Shown: positions 16,499 through 25,067 of the stretch, in pieces | Position numbering within the stretch: position 1 is the stretch's first letter | Layout of the letters: each line of letters begins with the position of its first letter | Assembly (NCBI GenBank): GCA_964546585.1 | Contig: CAZJKE010000001.1 | Coordinates: 62,001 to 126,000, forward strand | Source of the DNA: CAZJKE01 sp964546585 | GTDB lineage: Bacteria; Planctomycetota; Phycisphaerae; Phycisphaerales; SM1A02 | Reading direction: 5' to 3' | Length of the DNA: 64,000 nucleotides | Made by a program: the position numbers and the translations under genes | Notes under the pieces: generated by a model | What the model was told of the DNA's origin: nothing | The model's input: the letters and a program-made list of their open reading frames with translations, nothing else | Databases searched by the model: none

Positions 16499-18156
16499 GT
16501 TCCGCTTGGCTCCGGAAGACGGTTGGCCAAACACCGGTCGATGCGGTCCATGACCTCATCCTGCCCCAGAATGGCAAGCGTGTCGAAGATCGGCGGGCTG
16601 ACCGTGCCGCCGCTCACCGCCACGCGCAGTGGTTGTGCGACCATTCCCAGTTTTCCATCGCAATGCTCCTGAGCCCACGCCGAAACCGTTGCCTCCAGAG
16701 ATGGTGTCGTCCACGCATCCAGCAACGCGAGCACCGGCCGAACGGCCTCCAATCGTTCGTATCCGCACGGAGATCCCTTGCACAGTGCCTTTCGAACCCC
16801 CTTCACATTCGGCCACTGGATCTCCGACGCCGGGCGAACAAAGAACATCCCGGTGCGGACCGGGTCTGCCAGCGTCTTGGATCGCTCCTTGTTCGAACGC
16901 GCAAACACATCGAACTGCTCGGGTGTCATGGCGGACAGGAACGCCGGCTGCCAGTCCTCGCAGAAAGACCGCAGCCGATCAGCAAACAGGTCGTGCGGCA
17001 TCGCCTGAATGGCATCCAGATTGAACGCCAGCAGTTTCTGCCGGTCAAACTTCGCCGGCGACTTCACTATTCGCTCAAGCGAAAAGTGCTCTACAAGAAA
17101 ATCCTTGTCGAACTGTTCCACATCGTTACCGGGCGACCATCCGAGCAGCGCCAGGTAATTCACCAGCACTTCAGGAAGGTACCCCGCCCGCCGAAAATCG
17201 CGAACATCGATCTCGGGCAACTCGACGCCAATCGCATGTGCGAGCGCCGTCGCGTCCGCAAGTCCAAGTTGCACATCCTTGGACGCCAGCCACGATTTCC
17301 ATGTATTGCCATCGACCGTGTGTGGTGGCGGATCGTCCAGCCCCGCCTCTCGCACGGCTGCACGCAGCGCCTTGTCACGGTCCCGCTTGGACATCTTCGA
17401 TCCATCAGGATTGAAAATCAGGGAGATGTGCGCGTAGACCGGCCTTCGGAAACCAAGTGCATCCTGCAACAGCACATGCCTTGGCGTGTTGTTGAGATGT
17501 TCCTGGCCGCGAATGACATGCGTCACTCCCATGAGTTCGTCGTCCACCACGACCGCCAGGTGATAGGTCGGAAATCCATCGGCCTTTTGAATGACAAAGT
17601 CATCCACCTCACTGGCCTCGGTGGTTACATCCCCAAGAACAGTGTCAGACACCGTGACGCTCTCATCCGAAACGGCGAACCGAACAACATGCGGCCGACC
17701 CTCAGCAAGCCACAAGGCTTCGTCTTCGGCAGATACTTCCGGTCGCTCGTACCGGTATGGCTTTCCTGCCTTCCTCGCCTTTGCACGCGCGGAGGCGAGT
17801 TCCTCGGTTGTCTCGAAGCCGCGGTAGGCAAGGCCGCGATCGAGAAGGTCTGCAAGAAAGGTGTCGTAGATGTCATTCCGCGCCGACTGACAGTACGGCC
17901 CCGCATCGCCTCCGCCGCACCCCTGCCATTCAGGGCCTTCATCCCAACCAATGCCGAGCCATTGCATGTCCTGCTGAAAGCCACCCACGGCTTCGTCGCT
18001 GGACCGCTGTTGATCAGTGTCTTCTATGCGAAGCAGGAATTGCCCGTCTCGGCCGCGTGCGAACGCCCAGCAAAACAGTGCCGTCCTGGCGCCGCCAACA
18101 TGAAGGTGCCCCGACGGACTGGGCGCAAACCGCGTCTTGACCGGACCATCAGTCAT
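16495..18156 (-). CDS. gltX: glutamyl-tRNA synthetase
   Basis: 553 residues from ATG 18156, which overlaps the pssA stop (ATGA). It charges tRNA-Glu, and tRNA-Gln too where GatCAB is used. The HIGH-type motif is PSPSGHLHVGGARTALF near residue 11, and the KMSKS-type motif is DGSKMSKRD near residue 258. The anticodon-binding domain forms the C-terminal third. The length is somewhat above the usual ~470-500. The frame is open upstream to 18375, but that part lies inside pssA and does not look like GltX. Confidence 0.95.
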   Translation of the reverse strand: MTDGPVKTRFAPSPSGHLHVGGARTALFCWAFARGRDGQFLLRIEDTDQQRSSDEAVGGFQQDMQWLGIGWDEGPEWQGCGGGDAGPYCQSARNDIYDTFLADLLDRGLAYRGFETTEELASARAKARKAGKPYRYERPEVSAEDEALWLAEGRPHVVRFAVSDESVTVSDTVLGDVTTEASEVDDFVIQKADGFPTYHLAVVVDDELMGVTHVIRGQEHLNNTPRHVLLQDALGFRRPVYAHISLIFNPDGSKMSKRDRDKALRAAVREAGLDDPPPHTVDGNTWKSWLASKDVQLGLADATALAHAIGVELPEIDVRDFRRAGYLPEVLVNYLALLGWSPGNDVEQFDKDFLVEHFSLERIVKSPAKFDRQKLLAFNLDAIQAMPHDLFADRLRSFCEDWQPAFLSAMTPEQFDVFARSNKERSKTLADPVRTGMFFVRPASEIQWPNVKGVRKALCKGSPCGYERLEAVRPVLALLDAWTTPSLEATVSAWAQEHCDGKLGMVAQPLRVAVSGGTVSPPIFDTLAILGQDEVMDRIDRCLANRLPEPSGT

Positions 18157-19055
18157 GTCGAACTCCGAGGGAATCCCATGCGGCCAGCCAGGAGCCGAAC
18201 TGGTCCAGAAAGTGCGTAGGCCGCAAAGCCAAGGGCGACGGTCTCCTGGAACCACCAGATCACAAGAAGGACAATGATGACTGTCCCGGCAAGGAACCGG
18301 AATGACTGCGGACGACCAAAGTACCGGTTGACGAAATGATCGTAGGGGATGGTCGACACCATCGCTACTGCGCACAACAACGCGACACCCGGCACCCCAA
18401 AGGCGTAGGCGCGGCCAAGCCAGGCCCCGCCCGAGTCAACAGCGAGCAAGTGCTGATGAAGAATGATCAGTGCAGCCATCGTGCCCGCGGCGCCTGGCGA
18501 TGGCATCCCATGGAACGAGAGGCGGTCATTCGGACCGCGTTCCGGCTGGGCCTCGACATTGAACCTCGCAAGCCGCAACGCAGCACAGCACACATACACT
18601 GCGGCGATGCCCCATACCACCTTGCCCCATGGCAAGTCCGCCTCCGGTCCAAGCACCGTCAACTGCCCGTCATCACCCAGATATCCCCGCACCAGACTCA
18701 ACATCATGATCGCCGGCGCGACACCGCAGGTCACAAGGTCAGCAAGCGAATCGAGCGATGCACCGATCTCGGAGACACTGCGAGTCAATCGGGCGATGGA
18801 CCCATCGACGCTATCCAGGATCAGGCCAAGAAAGATCATGGCCCCCGCCATCGTCAGTCCACTCCAACCCCAAGGACCTTGCCACGCCGGGTCTTTGACG
18901 GCGTAGTGGATCGCAGCAAACCCCGCGACGAGGTTGCCGAGGGTGAACAACAGTGGCCAGACAACCGTCGGGGGCATTCGCCTCCACGGCCGTCCATTCG
19001 AGTCCTCTTCCGGCAAGGAGGATGGGGGTGATTCTGTTGGACTATCCACCGTCAT
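18153..19055 (-). CDS. pssA: CDP-diacylglycerol-serine O-phosphatidyltransferase
   Basis: 300 residues, an inner-membrane enzyme with about eight hydrophobic segments. It makes phosphatidylserine, the precursor of phosphatidylethanolamine. The CDP-alcohol phosphotransferase signature DG-x2-AR-x8-G-x3-D-x3-D is present (DGSIARLTR...GASLDSLAD, residues ~84-107). The N-terminal ~30 residues are hydrophilic and Pro/Ser rich. It overlaps gltX by 4 bases. TAGAAT (19065-19070) ends 9 bases before the ATG and overlaps the end of the upstream gene, so the gene may have its own leaderless promoter. Confidence 0.9.
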   Translation of the reverse strand: MTVDSPTESPPSSLPEEDSNGRPWRRMPPTVVWPLLFTLGNLVAGFAAIHYAVKDPAWQGPWGWSGLTMAGAMIFLGLILDSVDGSIARLTRSVSEIGASLDSLADLVTCGVAPAIMMLSLVRGYLGDDGQLTVLGPEADLPWGKVVWGIAAVYVCCAALRLARFNVEAQPERGPNDRLSFHGMPSPGAAGTMAALIILHQHLLAVDSGGAWLGRAYAFGVPGVALLCAVAMVSTIPYDHFVNRYFGRPQSFRFLAGTVIIVLLVIWWFQETVALGFAAYALSGPVRLLAGRMGFPRSST

Positions 19056-19064
19056 GAAGTCCCC

Positions 19065-19070
19065 ATTCTA
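19065..19070 (-). promoter_or_regulatory. TAGAAT -10-like box before pssA
   Basis: The minus-strand TAGAAT, whose TAG is the stop codon of the upstream gene, is followed by GGGGACTTC and then the pssA ATG. It shares the 9-base spacing seen at several other starts in the window. Confidence 0.35.
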
Positions 19071-19874
19071 CCAATGGGCCTCCTCCGATGAACATGCTTC
19101 AAAGGCGATGAATGACACGACATCCTCATCGCCTCTGATCCCACCCATGATCGCCTCGCCCAGCCGCAAGGCCGCGGGGCCATCATCCTGCGGGCCAGTA
19201 ATATCACTCGGCGCATGTCGCATGGGGACGGCAATCAGGAGCGCTTCGCCCGGCTTCAACATGCACTCGACTTCCAGTTCATCGAAGACGCGCGAGTGCC
19301 GCGGCGGCGGTGTTTGCCCGGGAATGGTCGCGACAGAACCCGGCACATGCCATACCGGGACAATCTGGAGGTACACATGGCGGCCGGTCTCCCGTTCCAC
19401 CGTCCAACTGCGACCAAGGAGGGTCAACCAACCTCGATCCACGAGATAGGTCGTGCCGCTGGCCGCAATGAGTACGCCCGGCGCAGCGATCGCTGTCTGT
19501 TGCATGTCTCGCCAACGGTACACCTGACCGTGCCAATCAACCCGCCCCGGCTCGATGTCACCCACACTCGCCACGATGGCAGGTAGATCCAACATGTCCA
19601 CCTTGCGGACAAACAGCCCGTCAATCTCCAATCGCTGTGATCGCTCTGCGGAGCATGCCGCAGAACCAAGGTCGCCCAGCACGCTCACAAGACCGTCCGG
19701 GCTTCCCTTGGCCAGAAACGACCGCACGATCAGCCCGTCGCCACCCACTTCTACGCTCGCCTCAACTGCTGAAACATTCGTCGCAGTCCTGGCCGGCTGG
19801 GGAGTCTCGCAGCCGGCGAGCATGATGCCAACAATCCACAACACAGGAATCGCCCCGCGAACCGGTCCCATCAC
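19068..19874 (-). CDS. lipoprotein of unknown function
   Basis: 268 residues. The N-terminus is a lipoprotein signal (WIVGIMLAGCETPQ, lipobox LAGC at ~20-23). The rest is a soluble, beta-rich domain with the segments GLFVRKVDMLDLPAI and HVYLQIVPVWHVPG; I recognise no family. It is translationally coupled to the LOG-family gene upstream (ATGA at 19871-19874) and lies 12 bases before pssA. It probably sits at the inner or outer membrane. Confidence 0.65.
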   Translation of the reverse strand: MMGPVRGAIPVLWIVGIMLAGCETPQPARTATNVSAVEASVEVGGDGLIVRSFLAKGSPDGLVSVLGDLGSAACSAERSQRLEIDGLFVRKVDMLDLPAIVASVGDIEPGRVDWHGQVYRWRDMQQTAIAAPGVLIAASGTTYLVDRGWLTLLGRSWTVERETGRHVYLQIVPVWHVPGSVATIPGQTPPPRHSRVFDELEVECMLKPGEALLIAVPMRHAPSDITGPQDDGPAALRLGEAIMGGIRGDEDVVSFIAFEACSSEEAHW

Positions 19875-20887
19875 GCAGGCTCACACATGTTCAATGCATC
19901 GATGAGTTGTCGCAGACGGCCGTAACTGCGGCGATTGTGCGGCACGACGAGTCTCGGTAATTCCAGATGATCGGATTCGCCCGGCAGAGGGCCGCTTTGT
20001 ACCAGACAACCTTCTCGAATAATGTCCTCGAATTGGCTATTCAGCGACTGAACGGACTCATCGCTCATGGCGAAGTTCATCCGGATAACGAAGTCGCTTC
20101 GCACATAACGGCTGGAGTGATACACGCGGTAGAACTGCTTGATGTGCGCCGCTGCATCGGCCGGTGACTTGGCAACATGAAAGAAGGAAAGGTCCTCTTC
20201 ACTGATCATCCCGCGGCGAAGGAGATCCTCCAGGACGTGCGCTGCCCAGCTCGACCAGTAGTCGTTGCCTTCACCCGCGCACAGCACAATGGGAAGAATG
20301 TTGGACTTGCCCGTCTGCACAAGGGTCAGCGCCTCGAACAACTCATCCTGCGTGCCGAAGCCACCGGGAAAGACCGCAACTGCATCAGCGTGGGTCATGA
20401 ACATGAGTTTGCGAGTGAAAAAATAGCGGAAGTTGATCAACTTCGGATCGCCTTCAATGATGGCGTTGGCGGTTGTCTCGAATGGAAGCCGGATCGCAAG
20501 ACCAAAGCTCGCCTCACGCTGCGGACCCTCATGGCCCGCTTTCATGATGCCGTCACCTGCACCAGTGATCGCCATCCACCCCTGCTCCGCGATCAACGCG
20601 CTGAATCGTCTTGCCGCCTCGTAGTCAGCGTGTCCCTCTGGCGTGCGGGCGGATCCATAGATCGTCGCCTTTCGCACGCCGCGATATCTGTTGAACACGC
20701 GGTAGGCATACCGCATCTCCTTCAATGCGTGCGACACCAGTTTGACCTGTCCGGCATCGTGCCCTTCTCCGGCCATCTTCAGACAGGTCTCAATCATCTG
20801 GGCGATCAAATCGCAGCGAATGTCCTCCGAATCAAAGGACGAAGAATCTGCCACCAACTGTCGAATGCCATCTGCGGTCATCGTCAT
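19871..20887 (-). CDS. LOG-family (TIGR00730-like) Rossmann-fold protein, extended form
   Basis: 338 residues; the catalytic-type motif PGGFGTQDELFEALTLVQTGK (~residues 178-198) marks the LOG/'lysine decarboxylase-like' family. Small members release cytokinin-type bases from nucleotides. This longer type has ~85 extra N-terminal and ~90 C-terminal residues, as in bacterial PpnN-like nucleosidases. GSARTPEGH near residue 75 is the dinucleotide-type loop. TACGAT (20897-20902) ends 9 bases before the ATG. It follows the AsmA-like gene by 20 bases. The exact substrate is not known. Confidence 0.8.
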   Translation of the reverse strand: MTMTADGIRQLVADSSSFDSEDIRCDLIAQMIETCLKMAGEGHDAGQVKLVSHALKEMRYAYRVFNRYRGVRKATIYGSARTPEGHADYEAARRFSALIAEQGWMAITGAGDGIMKAGHEGPQREASFGLAIRLPFETTANAIIEGDPKLINFRYFFTRKLMFMTHADAVAVFPGGFGTQDELFEALTLVQTGKSNILPIVLCAGEGNDYWSSWAAHVLEDLLRRGMISEEDLSFFHVAKSPADAAAHIKQFYRVYHSSRYVRSDFVIRMNFAMSDESVQSLNSQFEDIIREGCLVQSGPLPGESDHLELPRLVVPHNRRSYGRLRQLIDALNMCEPA

Positions 20888-20896
20888 GAGCCCACT

Positions 20897-20902
20897 ATCG
20901 TA
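20897..20902 (-). promoter_or_regulatory. TACGAT -10-like box before the LOG gene
   Basis: The minus-strand TACGAT is followed by AGTGGGCTC and then the ATG; there is no Shine-Dalgarno sequence. It could give a transcript starting inside the long minus-strand run. Confidence 0.35.
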
Positions 20903-20907
20903 CGCAT

Positions 20908-23900
20908 CTATTTGGAGGATGGGGCGAATGAAGGCAGGACCACTACCGAAACAGTCGGATCCAACAGCGGTCCGCTGACATCCACGACGAAGAGGGCGTC
21001 CGTGATGACCCCGGCAACATCGCGCAGGCCCGCCCAGCCCGCGCGTGGCTTGAGCACCGCATGCACTTCCATCTCCGGGTAGGCAATCGTGCCAGTACCG
21101 GTCATGATGAACGGCGTCCCAGCGGCATCGCTGTCCTCCAGCCAGATACTCTCCAGGACCAGTTCGTCCCCTCGGAGATACAGTTCGATATCTGCGTGAT
21201 CGATCACATCCGCCGTTGGAGGTGTGAACTCAAGAATCCGCAGTGCCTGCATCGACGCTGGAATAGTCGCGAGATTGCCATTCCTTACTGTCACCCTTCC
21301 GCGGCCATGGCGGCTGTTCATGTTGCCGCGATCGCCCGCCACACCGAACCATGCCGTCAACGCTCCCTCCAGTCTTGCCACGGCGTCCTTTGCGTCCGCG
21401 GACGCAAGTTGCACGCCATCGAGCAACACCGTGACATCGAACTCGGTCCGGTCGCCAATGCCCACCGATCCAGTGACGGCAAGCACACCGCCGCTCGACC
21501 AACCCCGCACATCCTCCAGGCGTAGGATCTCCTGCGCAGCATCAAGCCGCAGGACTCCTCCTACGTCTGTCACCGTGCGCCCTGCCAGTGACAGTCGCTC
21601 CATGTCAAGAATCAAGTCAAGTTCAGAGAGACGCTCCTTCTCATAGGCTCCGTTGATGTGCACGACACCATCAATGTCCTTCAATGGCAATCCAGCAACA
21701 ATGGATGTGTCGCGAATGTCCAGATCACCCTCGAAGACGACGCCAAGGTCATCGAACGACTCCCCGTGCAGACGGAGTTGTCCCTGGCCTCGCTTGATTT
21801 CGCTCTGGCCGCCGGCCAGTTCGATGGCCTCGAATGTCGTACCGACACCCCCGGGGAGCACGGTGAGAAGGGCCGGGTCATCCGCCGGCCCCCGCCACTC
21901 CATCGACAACAGCCCGCCGATACCCTGGCTGGTCCTGATCGTCCCTCCAATACCGAACACACCCTCCCCCAACCTGCCGCTGAATTCTTCCAACTGCAAC
22001 ATGCCCGGCTGGAAGACGGCACGGCCCTGTTCAAGCTGAATCTCGACCCGTCTACCGCCGAAATCTGCATGAAAACTGGTCGGTTGGAAGACCACATCGT
22101 AGTCAACCTCACTCGCCTCGCCCCTGACATCAATCGTGGCAATGAAGCGGCCTTCGGGGTCATAGGAGTCAACGACGGCAGACGCTCGCGAACCGCCTGC
22201 AATTTCCGCAACACCCCGTATGAGCGGCAAGGCCATGTTGCCCGACTCCCAGCCACCCTGCAGGTCGAGTGCCGCTTCTTCCGTCGCGGCTTGCACCTTG
22301 CCGTTCAGATGCAACACGCCGTCGCTTCGCTCATCCGACGATGCTGCAAACCGAAAGTCTTCGAATCGAATGTCGCCATCAACTACTCGGATCGTTCCCG
22401 ACTCGGGAACAAGTTGCTCCGTCCCCCAGTCGGTTTCCAACGCAACCGAATTCGGTTCGGCAACCAGCGTCAGTAAACCCTCGCCATCAGTATGTACAAA
22501 CGAAAACGTGGCATCCATCGTTCCCCGTGGTGACAAGACATGCCACGCAGATGCAAGCCTCTGCGCGGACTCCGGAGGGAGCACACCCACCAACCGGTCG
22601 CTGATCGGTACGCTCTGTCCGACCATGTTCAATTCCAACCTCTCATGGGAGATCGACATGGCTCCGATCATCGTGCACTCGCCCGAGGTCGCAGACGCAT
22701 TGGTCACTTCAATTCCATCGGCGCTCACCTGGATAAACGCACTGACATCACCCAACCAGAATCCGGGAGGCCAGAACGGACCTGCTGCCCCAATGGCGGT
22801 GGCAAGAGACGGCTGAAGAATCGATGTGCCACTCGACACGCCCACGGCAAACTCCGCAGCAATCCCGCCGTTCCCATTTGCGGCAATCTTGCCAGTGGCG
22901 GTGACCTTCCCTTGCAACCCCAAACCGTTGAGCAAGGCCAACGCTGTCTGATAGGAATCACCCGCGAGCATTGACACCGATTGGACCAGCGTGGGGGTGA
23001 TGGACTCTTGCGCAAGTTCTATGACCAGTTCCGGAACAGGATCTGCTCCGTCTGGGAAATCCACGCGTCCGGAGATCGCCCCACGGCCGCCGCCAGGTCC
23101 GTGAATCGGGACTGGTGATGTTTCACCAATGACAATGTACTCCTCGCCGACAATGACTTCGCCGGGCCCGACAACGACCGGATACGGGAACTCGCGATGC
23201 ACAACGCCAATTCCGTCGAAGAGAATCTTCCCCGTCACCGCTACATCACCTTGTGGCTGAGAGGCGATCGAGAACTCCAGATCGATGGTCCCTCCCGGCT
23301 CAAAGGAACGCAGGACGCCCATGGCTGCTGCCTGCCCCTGCTGCAAGCGGAGTCTCGCAACCTCCTCCGCTGGCGTGTCCGAACCCAGTTCGGCCAGCGC
23401 TTTGCTCAGTGAGACTTCTCGCACCTTCGCGTCGCTGATCATCGCAGCATCCGGAAGAACGCTGTTCTTCGATAGCGAGGCAATTGCCTCCTTATCGAAA
23501 AGACGGTCCAGCAGGTCCTGCAGCGTTGGAGACAGCGCCCTCCGGAGGGCCGCATCGACCGGTGCATCCTGCACCATCAAAGTGAGGTCCACGGTGGGTT
23601 CACTTGCGAGACTCAACACATCGCCCCAGATCTGCACGGTGGAAGAGTCTGCGCCGCGAGCTTGCAGCGACTCGATCACGACATCGTCGTTCTTCACTGT
23701 GATGATTGCCTTCACATCGTGCAGCGGATACTGGAACCACTCGTATTCTCCGGACCCGCCCTCGATCATCACCTTTCCAATCAAGGAGTCCTCGCCCTTC
23801 TTCCGCTCGTAATTGAACTGAAGATCAAGAGCGAAGGTCTCAGCAGAAAACATCTGAAGGATCCGCCCTGCCATCTCGGGCAAATCAACCGCGCCGCGCC

Positions 23901-25065
23901 GCCCCGCACGCGAATGCAATCCTTCAATGTCCACCGACATCCGGACCGTTGCGAGTTCCAGCGCTTCACCCAACCACTCCTCCGATGTTCTGCCGGACAT
24001 GGCCGGCAGGTCCTCGATCTCAACACTTGCGCGGAATGGAACGGTGGCTGTTCCAGCATCGGAACTCGTCGACTCGAACTCGCCAGCAAGATTCTCGACC
24101 TGCACACCACCGCCGGCCAATCGTATGGTGCCCGAATGCGCGCGGACTTTGGCCTCCCCGAGCATCGGCGTCAGCGATCCTGCCTCGTAATGTGTCCACG
24201 GCACTGCGGCTATCTGCGGAAGCAGCAGCGTCATGTCCCCGATCTCCATGGATACGGTCAGCGCACCGAATTCGTCCCGTGCAATCGCAACATCAGCCAC
24301 TTCGCCCTGCAAACTGATTTCGCGAAGCCAGGCAGATGCCGCTGGCGGAAGAATTCGGTAGAGCGTCTCATCAACCACGAGGCCTTCAACATGAAGGCTG
24401 GGGCCGCTTTCCCTCCTGGAGACCCGACCGGAAAAGTTCAAGTCGTCACCATCGCCCGACATTTCAAACCGATATTCACCATCTTCTGTCGTCCGTCCGC
24501 GACCGTCGAAGACCTGTCGCTCAACCGCCCGCCAAGTACCTTGCTCGTAGATCCCGCTCTCGATCATGAACCTATGGAGATGCATGTCGGGAAAGTCGGC
24601 CGCACTGCCGTCTTGCATGGAAGACCATCCGCTGTCGTCCTCACTTGTCCCCAACGCCATGACATTGAACATGGCCGGATCCGCGCCGCTCTCTCCGAGG
24701 CGAAATACGCCGCCGTCCACATCGATTCTCAACAGGGAACTTCCGAAAAACGGAAGTGCGGGGCCACTAAAGTGCAGCACTGCGGTATCGATCTGCAGCA
24801 CGCGTCCGCCATCGCCGTCGATGCCCGGCGCGCGAAGAGCGAGATCCTCCAAATGAATCGCGTTCCATCCATCCCATGATGCTCTGGCAATGGTCGCCTC
24901 TCCGCCGAATGCTCTACCGAGTGTTGGCGAAAGGATGCTGGCGAGCATGGATGGCCTCGTTGCGATGAACAGTCCCCCAGCCGCAATGACGATGAGGCCA
25001 CTGGCCACGATCGCAATGGTGCGGCGGCGGCGCCAAGCCCCCTGCTGTGCAGGCGTTCGTAGCAT
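20908..25065 (-). CDS. very large AsmA/TamB/YhdP-like envelope protein
   Basis: 1385 residues from ATG 25065, two bases after the trpE stop. One N-terminal transmembrane helix (TIAIVASGLIVIAAGGLF, ~residues 14-31) is followed by a very long beta-strand-rich region with repeated 'GTxxxxGxVxxxG' turns and an AsmA-C-like end (GTGTIAYPEMEVHAVLKP near 1320). Proteins of this type bridge the inner and outer membranes and carry phospholipids in a groove. The start chosen excludes ~49 upstream in-frame residues that overlap trpE. pssA, a phospholipid gene, lies downstream in the same run. Confidence 0.75.
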   Translation of the reverse strand: MLRTPAQQGAWRRRRTIAIVASGLIVIAAGGLFIATRPSMLASILSPTLGRAFGGEATIARASWDGWNAIHLEDLALRAPGIDGDGGRVLQIDTAVLHFSGPALPFFGSSLLRIDVDGGVFRLGESGADPAMFNVMALGTSEDDSGWSSMQDGSAADFPDMHLHRFMIESGIYEQGTWRAVERQVFDGRGRTTEDGEYRFEMSGDGDDLNFSGRVSRRESGPSLHVEGLVVDETLYRILPPAASAWLREISLQGEVADVAIARDEFGALTVSMEIGDMTLLLPQIAAVPWTHYEAGSLTPMLGEAKVRAHSGTIRLAGGGVQVENLAGEFESTSSDAGTATVPFRASVEIEDLPAMSGRTSEEWLGEALELATVRMSVDIEGLHSRAGRRGAVDLPEMAGRILQMFSAETFALDLQFNYERKKGEDSLIGKVMIEGGSGEYEWFQYPLHDVKAIITVKNDDVVIESLQARGADSSTVQIWGDVLSLASEPTVDLTLMVQDAPVDAALRRALSPTLQDLLDRLFDKEAIASLSKNSVLPDAAMISDAKVREVSLSKALAELGSDTPAEEVARLRLQQGQAAAMGVLRSFEPGGTIDLEFSIASQPQGDVAVTGKILFDGIGVVHREFPYPVVVGPGEVIVGEEYIVIGETSPVPIHGPGGGRGAISGRVDFPDGADPVPELVIELAQESITPTLVQSVSMLAGDSYQTALALLNGLGLQGKVTATGKIAANGNGGIAAEFAVGVSSGTSILQPSLATAIGAAGPFWPPGFWLGDVSAFIQVSADGIEVTNASATSGECTMIGAMSISHERLELNMVGQSVPISDRLVGVLPPESAQRLASAWHVLSPRGTMDATFSFVHTDGEGLLTLVAEPNSVALETDWGTEQLVPESGTIRVVDGDIRFEDFRFAASSDERSDGVLHLNGKVQAATEEAALDLQGGWESGNMALPLIRGVAEIAGGSRASAVVDSYDPEGRFIATIDVRGEASEVDYDVVFQPTSFHADFGGRRVEIQLEQGRAVFQPGMLQLEEFSGRLGEGVFGIGGTIRTSQGIGGLLSMEWRGPADDPALLTVLPGGVGTTFEAIELAGGQSEIKRGQGQLRLHGESFDDLGVVFEGDLDIRDTSIVAGLPLKDIDGVVHINGAYEKERLSELDLILDMERLSLAGRTVTDVGGVLRLDAAQEILRLEDVRGWSSGGVLAVTGSVGIGDRTEFDVTVLLDGVQLASADAKDAVARLEGALTAWFGVAGDRGNMNSRHGRGRVTVRNGNLATIPASMQALRILEFTPPTADVIDHADIELYLRGDELVLESIWLEDSDAAGTPFIMTGTGTIAYPEMEVHAVLKPRAGWAGLRDVAGVITDALFVVDVSGPLLDPTVSVVVLPSFAPSSK

Positions 25066-25067
25066 CG

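Noticed and set aside
16351..18219. 622-residue open frame on the plus strand
   Set aside because: It is fully antisense to gltX, which has all synthetase motifs. Long antisense frames are common in GC-rich genes; its product is Arg/His/Pro-rich with no domain.
23662..24879. 405-residue open frame on the plus strand
   Set aside because: It is antisense to the AsmA-like gene, with no start signal or recognisable domain.
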